In this document: in pieces, positions 59,355 through 64,000 of the stretch
Position numbering within the stretch: the first letter of the stretch is position 1
Layout: the number at the start of each line of letters is the position of its first letter
Origin: SHZL01 sp963708905
Lineage (GTDB): Bacteria > Pseudomonadota > Gammaproteobacteria > Xanthomonadales > SZUA-36
Reading direction: 5' to 3'
NCBI GenBank assembly: GCA_963708905.1
Contig: CAVPUV010000053.1
Location: 1-64,000 of the forward strand
DNA length: 64,000 bases
Made by a program: the position numbers and the translations under genes
The notes under the pieces: model-generated
What the model saw: the letters and a program-made list of their open reading frames with translations, nothing else
Databases searched by the model: none
What the model was told of the DNA's origin: nothing

Positions 59355-61421
59355 ATGCCGCAGGACCGTTCCAGCCCGACCCCACATTCCGCGGCGGGAA
59401 CCGTGACAGAATCCCAGGCGGTCATGCGTGCGCGGCAACTGCGCGCCGAGATAGAAACACACAATTACCGCTATTACGTGCTCGATCAGCCCTCCGTACC
59501 GGACGCTGAATATGACCGCCTGATGCGTGAGCTGGAGCAACTGGAGGCCGCATTTCCACAATTGGCGAGTGCGCAATCGCCGACTCGCCGCGTAGGGGCT
59601 GCTCCGCTCGACGGTTTTGCGGAAGTCCGGCATCGCCATCCCATGCTGTCCCTGGCCAACGCATTTTCCGAAGATGAAATCCGGCTGTTTCACGAACGCG
59701 TGCGCAAGGGACTGGAAGTCACGCATGTCAGCTATGTCGCCGAACCAAAGCTGGATGGAGTCGCCATTGCGCTGCTTTACCAGGGCGGCTGCCTGGTGCA
59801 GGCAGCGACGCGAGGAGACGGGACGACGGGCGAGGACGTCACCAGCAATGTGCGTACGATTCGGGCCATTGCACTGGAATTGCGCGGTGATGACCGGCCT
59901 GACGAGCTTGAAGTGCGCGGGGAAATTTACATGCCATTGGCCGGTTTTGAAGCGTATAACAGCCAGCTCAGTAAAAAAGGCGGCAAGGAACTGGTAAACC
60001 CCCGCAATGCTGCCGCCGGCAGCCTGAGGCAGCTGGACTCCCGCATAACGGCGAAAAGACCGCTGGCTTTTTTTGCCTACGGTGCGGCGGCGGACAGGGG
60101 CTTGCCGGCCAGCCAGTACGAACTGCTGCAACAACTCAGGCAGTGGGGCTTGCCGGTAAACCCGGAAGTCCGCCGCGTCGAGGATGATGAAGGCTGCATC
60201 GCGTACTACCGCGAAATGGCCGCCAAACGTAATGGACTCGCCTATGATATCGATGGCGTGGTGTTCAAGGTGGAATACAAGGCCCAGCAGGACACGCTGG
60301 GTTTTGTCAGCCGCGCACCGCGCTGGGCCATAGCACAGAAATTTCCGGCGCAAGAGGAAATGACCCGGCTGCTGGGCATCGATGTCCAGCTCGGCCGCAC
60401 CGGGGCGCTCACGCCGGTCGCTCGCCTTGAACCCGTTTTCGTCGGTGGCGTCACGGTAACCAATGCCACGCTGCACAACCTCGATGAGATTCGCCGCAAG
60501 GACATCCGGGTCGGAGACTGGGTTGTGGTCCGGCGGGCGGGCGACGTCATTCCTGAAGTCGCCCGGGTGGTGCTGGAGCGCCGCGAAGGCGCACTGCCGG
60601 AGTATCAACTGCCGGCTGTTTGCCCGGTCTGCGGCTCGGCTGTCGAACGCCCGGAAAATGAAGCCGTAGCCCGTTGCACCGGCGGTCTGTACTGTCCGGC
60701 CCAACGCAAACAAAGCATCATGCACTTTGCTTCGCGCCGGGCGATGAATATCGAAGGCCTGGGGGAGAAACTGGTTGACCAGCTGGTAGCTGCCGGGCTG
60801 GTGCGGTCGGTTGCCGATCTGTATGCCCTGAGGCTGGAAGAACTCGCTGGCCTGGACAGGATGGGCCTAAAATCAGCTCGAAACGTATTGGACGAAATCG
60901 AGCGCAGCAAAGCCCCCGGCCTTGGCCGTTTGTTGTTCGCCCTGGGCATTCGGGAAGTCGGTGAAGTCACGGCCCAGTCGCTGGCGCGGCATTTTGGTGA
61001 TCTGGAGGCTCTTGAGCGGGCCAGCGAGGAAGATCTGCAGCATATTCCTGATGTTGGTCCGGTGGTCGCCAGGCGCGTGCACACTTTTTTCCAGGAAAAG
61101 CATAACCGCGATGTTGTCAAGGCATTGATGGCGGCGGGCGTGGTGCCGGCTCCGCTGGAATCCGTGAGCGGCGAGCAACCGCTGGCGGGCGAAAACTGGG
61201 TGCTGACCGGCACGCTGAGTATGCCGCGGGCGCGGGCAAAAAACCTGCTGGAATCATTGGGTGCTCGCGTCACCGGCAGCGTCTCCGCCAGCACCAGCGT
61301 GGTGCTGGCGGGTGAAGCGGCAGGATCCAAGTTGCGCAAGGCCGAATCCCTCGGCATCCGGGTGATCGACGAGGCGGAATTCCGCGATTTACTCCAGTCT
61401 CATGGTCTGGATGCCGGTTGA
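59355..61421 (+). CDS. ligA: NAD-dependent DNA ligase
   Basis: Seals nicks in replication and repair. About 688 aa. The Ia domain has YRYYVLDQPSVPDAEYD (Tyr and Asp for NMN binding). The adenylation Lys is in EPKLDGVAIA near 134. OB fold, C4 zinc finger (CPVCG...CTGGLYCPAQ), helix-hairpin-helix repeats (residues about 500-580) and a C-terminal BRCT domain (GENWVLTGTLS) follow. A GTG directly before the ATG is also possible. It is 22 bp after zipA. Confidence 0.96.
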   Translation: MPQDRSSPTPHSAAGTVTESQAVMRARQLRAEIETHNYRYYVLDQPSVPDAEYDRLMRELEQLEAAFPQLASAQSPTRRVGAAPLDGFAEVRHRHPMLSLANAFSEDEIRLFHERVRKGLEVTHVSYVAEPKLDGVAIALLYQGGCLVQAATRGDGTTGEDVTSNVRTIRAIALELRGDDRPDELEVRGEIYMPLAGFEAYNSQLSKKGGKELVNPRNAAAGSLRQLDSRITAKRPLAFFAYGAAADRGLPASQYELLQQLRQWGLPVNPEVRRVEDDEGCIAYYREMAAKRNGLAYDIDGVVFKVEYKAQQDTLGFVSRAPRWAIAQKFPAQEEMTRLLGIDVQLGRTGALTPVARLEPVFVGGVTVTNATLHNLDEIRRKDIRVGDWVVVRRAGDVIPEVARVVLERREGALPEYQLPAVCPVCGSAVERPENEAVARCTGGLYCPAQRKQSIMHFASRRAMNIEGLGEKLVDQLVAAGLVRSVADLYALRLEELAGLDRMGLKSARNVLDEIERSKAPGLGRLLFALGIREVGEVTAQSLARHFGDLEALERASEEDLQHIPDVGPVVARRVHTFFQEKHNRDVVKALMAAGVVPAPLESVSGEQPLAGENWVLTGTLSMPRARAKNLLESLGARVTGSVSASTSVVLAGEAAGSKLRKAESLGIRVIDEAEFRDLLQSHGLDAG

Positions 61422-61472
61422 GCCAGCACCCTTAAAAGGGCGTCATCCTTTCAGGCTTGGCGCTTTTAAGCA

Positions 61473-61689
61473 CGTCATCCCAGCGACTGCGTCAGCAGGC
61501 GCGTGGGATCCAGTCTGCATTGAACGGCCGCTCTGGATGCCAGACATGCCTGCGGCAGTCTGGCATGACGGCGGGTGAGACGCGGTAGTCTGGCATGACG
61601 GCGCGTGACAAGTGGCATGACGGTGGTAAAGCAAATAACAACGTCATCCCAGCGACTGCGTCAGCAGGCGCGTGGGATCCAGTAACTGC
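61473..61689. repeat. REP-like repeats between ligA and the SYLF gene
   Basis: A 41-base block, CGTCATCCCAGCGACTGC...GTGGGATCCAG, occurs twice (61473-61513 and 61642-61682). Between them are GGATGCCAGACATGCC...TCTGGCATGACGG and further copies of TCTGGCATGACGG. It separates two convergent genes and touches the stop codon of the SYLF gene. Same family as the other REP-like repeats. Confidence 0.75.
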
Positions 61690-62226
61690 TTATCTGGGTT
61701 CGAACTTGAACTTCTGGCCTCCGACTGAAGCTTCGCCCATCAGGCCGCCCGAAATATTGGTGAAAATAGCCACGCCTTTATTGTAGTCTGCGTCAGCTGA
61801 AGCACCCGCGGTTGCAGCCACTGCTGAGGCCTGGGCACCCATTTCGAAGTTACCGCGTTTGAAGTCCGCCAGGGCGGTCTCGTCGCGGAAGAAAATGAAT
61901 TCGGAATAGGCCTGGCCACCCAGTTGCAATCCGATCGTCACCTGGCTTAGCGACGTGCTGCCGATCACCTTGTCACCGGCGATGACCAGTCCTTTGCCGT
62001 AAGCGCCACCGACACCAATACCACCCTTGCCAACGCTGGGAAACACAGCATAACCGGCAGCATTCTTGAACCAGTCTGCCATGCCTGGATCCTTTTGCAG
62101 GATATCCAGAATGGCGGCCTGTACTTTCAGTTCCTGTTTGTCGTTCGGGTTGGGCTCCCACCCCCAGGCCGTGGACAGGGACAGCATTAAAATCACGGGC
62201 AATAGTGCAAGCGCGGTTTTACGCAT
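61690..62226 (-). CDS. SYLF-domain (Ysc84-like) secreted protein
   Basis: 178 aa with a signal peptide (residues 1-22, ends AWGWE). The SYLF fold covers the rest (GYAVFPSVGKGGIGVGGAYG, GLQLGGQAYSEFIFF, DYNKGVAIFTNISGGLMGEA). SYLF proteins bind lipids in eukaryotes. Their bacterial role is unclear, and the protein is expected in the periplasm or on the membrane. Single gene. Confidence 0.88.
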   Translation of the reverse strand: MRKTALALLPVILMLSLSTAWGWEPNPNDKQELKVQAAILDILQKDPGMADWFKNAAGYAVFPSVGKGGIGVGGAYGKGLVIAGDKVIGSTSLSQVTIGLQLGGQAYSEFIFFRDETALADFKRGNFEMGAQASAVAATAGASADADYNKGVAIFTNISGGLMGEASVGGQKFKFEPR

Positions 62227-62510
62227 GGTCGTCTCCTCGTTAGATTGAATGTATTTTTGTGTACGTCCGGCTCTAAGACAATGTTCAAGCCAGACGAGTT
62301 CAACAGGTGGATGAGCGGTGGCTACATCTTAGTTGGCCATGCTGAGCCGGTCCATGATATTCAAGCCGGAAAGTCCATCAAGGGGCAGAAGGGCGTTTCC
62401 AATGGGCTTTCCTGGTTCATGGCAGAATTGGCAGTGCGGACAGTGAATCCGGTAAGCTGTAACTTCCGGGCCGGGCAAACCGCCCGATTCATTCGGTCGA
62501 CAAGGCAGGC
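62227..62510. other. Intergenic region between the SYLF and BKACE genes
   Basis: 284 bases with divergent transcription on both sides. A plus-strand frame (62245-62571) exists but overlaps the BKACE start in another frame and has no family features, so I do not call it. No clear promoter boxes or repeats are seen. Confidence 0.4.
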
Positions 62511-63440
62511 ATGGCGCGAAAAGTCATCATTACATGTGCGGTTACGGGTTCCATTCACACGCCCAGCATGAGTCCTTATCTGCCGATAACCCCGGCGGAG
62601 ATCGCTGAATCTTCCATACAGGCGGCCCAGGCGGGGGCTGCCATCATCCATTTGCATGCCCGCGATCCGGCGACCGGTCAACCCAGCGCAAACCCGGACC
62701 ATTTCATGGAATTTCTGCCGCGCATCAAGGCGGGTTGCGATGCGGTGATCAACATTTCCACCGGCGGCAGTTCCCTGATGTCGCTGGACCAGCGTCTGGC
62801 CCCGGCGCGTCTGGCCCGGGCGGAAATGTGTTCGCTGAATATGGGCACGATGAATTTCGGCATTTTTCCTCTATTGGAGCGTTATTCCACCTGGCAGCAT
62901 GCATGGGAGCCGCGGCTGCTGGAGGCAACGCGCAGGGTTCCGTTCACCAATACTTTCGAAAATATCGAGGCAATCCTGGATGACCTTGGCCAGGACAAGG
63001 GTGCAAGATTTGAATTCGAATGTTATGACCTGGGCCAGATCGAAACGCTGGCGTTTTACCTCAGGCAAGGCCGGGTGCAAGCGCCCCTGTATGTGCAGTT
63101 TGTATTGGGCGTGCTCGGCGGTGTGGGAGCTTCTGCCGAAAACCTGGTGGCGATGAAGGCCTGCGCCGACCGTTTGCTGGGTGATCAGTACGAATTCTCG
63201 GTGCTGGCGGCAGGGGCGATGCAGATGCGGCTGGCGACCATGGGCGCCGTGATGGGGGGGAATGTGCGGGTTGGCCTTGAAGACAGCCTCAGCATCGGGC
63301 CGCGGGAACTGGCCCGCAGTAATGCCGAGCAGGTCAGCAGGATCAGGCTCATCCTGGAGGCGCTGAACATGGAGATCGCCAGCGCGGACGAAGCGCGCGA
63401 GCGCCTTCGCACCAAGGGTAAAAATAATCAGGGCTTCTAG
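62511..63440 (+). CDS. BKACE-family beta-keto acid cleavage enzyme (DUF849)
   Basis: 309 aa TIM-barrel enzyme that cleaves a beta-keto acid with acetyl-CoA, as in 3-keto-5-aminohexanoate cleavage of lysine breakdown. MARKVIITCAVTGSIHTPSM, the zinc site IIHLHARDP near 46-54 and INISTGGSS are diagnostic. The C-terminal NVRVGLEDSL is also conserved. The substrate of this subgroup cannot be fixed. No lysine-fermentation genes are adjacent. Confidence 0.92.
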   Translation: MARKVIITCAVTGSIHTPSMSPYLPITPAEIAESSIQAAQAGAAIIHLHARDPATGQPSANPDHFMEFLPRIKAGCDAVINISTGGSSLMSLDQRLAPARLARAEMCSLNMGTMNFGIFPLLERYSTWQHAWEPRLLEATRRVPFTNTFENIEAILDDLGQDKGARFEFECYDLGQIETLAFYLRQGRVQAPLYVQFVLGVLGGVGASAENLVAMKACADRLLGDQYEFSVLAAGAMQMRLATMGAVMGGNVRVGLEDSLSIGPRELARSNAEQVSRIRLILEALNMEIASADEARERLRTKGKNNQGF

Positions 63441-63443
63441 TTA

Positions 63444-63594
63444 GTGCCCGTCCATAAACGCCACATGCTTACGCGGCACATGGATGTGCCGCCATTTTCA
63501 ATGACGTAAGTCATTGAAAATGTGAGCGTAGCAAAACCACGTTTTTGCGTAGCGAATCCATAACGGGCAGGGATGCCCGTTTATGGACAGACAC
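63444..63594. mobile_element. TA-flanked hairpin element, copy 3
   Basis: 151 bp, with left end GTGCCCGTCCATAAACG and right end CGTTTATGGACAGACAC. It is flanked by TA (63442-63443, 63595-63596). It carries perfect hairpins GCGGCACA-TGGA-TGTGCCGC and CATTTTCAATGAC-GTAA-GTCATTGAAAATG. It lies exactly between the convergent BKACE and trkH genes, 3 bp from each stop codon, and may serve as their terminator. Confidence 0.75.
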
Positions 63595-63597
63595 TAG

Positions 63598-64000
63598 TCA
63601 ATTCCGCCAGTATGCCGGCAGGAACAGGATCAGCAAGGTAAAGACCTCCAGGCGGCCCACCAGCATACCGAAAACGCCCAGCCATTTGACCACCGGGCTG
63701 ACCGAAGCGAAGTTGACGGCCACATCACCCAGGCCCGGACCGAGCAGATTGATCGTGGCCATTACGGCGCCGAAGGCAGTCTCCAGATTCAGCCCCGCCG
63801 CCATCATGGCCACCGTAAGCAACAGCGCGGTGACGATGTACAGTATGTAAAAACCCCACACCGAAAACAGCAAGTCATCCGTTACCTTCACGTTTCCCAG
63901 CCTGATCACCGCCACAGCCCGTGGGTGGACCAGTAGAAAGAGTTGCCGCAGGCCCAGCTTGGCGAGCAGCAGGATACGCATGACTTTGATTCCGCCCGCC
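63598..64000 (-). CDS. TrkH-family potassium transporter, C-terminal part
   Basis: The frame is open to the right edge of the window, so the N terminus lies outside. About 134 residues are visible, beginning GGIKVMRILLL. LVHPRAVAVIRLGNVKV, a membrane helix, INLLGPGLGDVAVNFASVSP (fourth pore-loop region with its Gly selectivity residue) and GMLVGRLEVFTLLILFLPAYW are typical of the TrkH/TrkG C terminus. It would be the potassium-translocating subunit working with TrkA. Confidence 0.92.
   Translation of the reverse strand, partial: AGGIKVMRILLLAKLGLRQLFLLVHPRAVAVIRLGNVKVTDDLLFSVWGFYILYIVTALLLTVAMMAAGLNLETAFGAVMATINLLGPGLGDVAVNFASVSPVVKWLGVFGMLVGRLEVFTLLILFLPAYWRN

Noticed and set aside
62245..62571. 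108-aa plus-strand frame before the BKACE gene
   Set aside because: It overlaps the BKACE start in another frame and shows no recognisable domain or ribosome site.

Overview
The window looks like chromosomal DNA of a free-living gammaproteobacterium with moderately high G+C. The strongest taxonomic evidence is gene order. The block queG < > nnr-tsaE-amidase-mutL-miaA-hfq-hflX-hflK-hflC-yjeT-purA matches the E. coli yjeS-yjeF...purA locus, and rnr-rlmB further right is the pair that normally follows purA. Diagnostic gammaproteobacterial genes (zipA, BolA/IbaG type, HflKC, YjeT) support this. I cannot assign an order or genus from sequence alone.

Layout: 1-6.2 kb is a minor-pilin cluster of type IV pili (fimT, pilW, pilX, pilV types). 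It contains a very large PilV-like protein whose C-terminal domain is repeated in the partial gene at the left edge. 6.2-11.4 kb holds gltX, a WYL-family regulator, a repeat-rich stretch and an orphan class III aminotransferase. 11.5-24.5 kb is the conserved housekeeping block: queuosine, NAD(P)HX repair, t6A, cell-wall amidase, mismatch repair, tRNA prenylation, Hfq, the HflX GTPase, FtsH modulators and adenylosuccinate synthetase.

24.5-47.1 kb is accessory DNA lying where purA, tRNA-Leu and rnr would be neighbours. Its left part (24.5-36.6 kb) is a redox module. It has a VIT-type metal transporter, a response regulator/cupredoxin/outer-membrane barrel/hybrid histidine kinase operon, two paralogous cupredoxin proteins, a dihaem c4-like cytochrome, a decahaem cytochrome and an MtrB/PioB-type barrel. 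Together these are a candidate electron conduit across the outer membrane. Next come an AbrB/PIN toxin-antitoxin pair, a relic of a second purA 3' end, and tRNA-Leu(CAG). The right part (38-47 kb) is bracketed by a perfect 53-bp direct repeat. It carries a truncated HAD phosphatase, a WYL-regulator fragment, a MarR-RND-MFP efflux operon and a dead IS91-family transposase.

47.1-64 kb returns to core genes: rnr, rlmB, a nucleoside deaminase, rluB-scpB-scpA-yciO, a bolA-like gene, queF, smc-zipA-ligA, a SYLF-domain protein, a BKACE enzyme and the 3' end of trkH.

Non-coding repeats are unusually rich. I see a three-copy ~151-bp element flanked by TA, a 268-bp element with 24-bp perfect terminal inverted repeats, a 150-bp hairpin cluster with a 4-bp target duplication, and a 244-bp element between scpB and rluB. 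There are also REP-like GTCATSCC...GGSATGAC palindromes in most long intergenic gaps. Two genes (fimT type and VIT type) carry single-base frameshifts that could be real or assembly errors.
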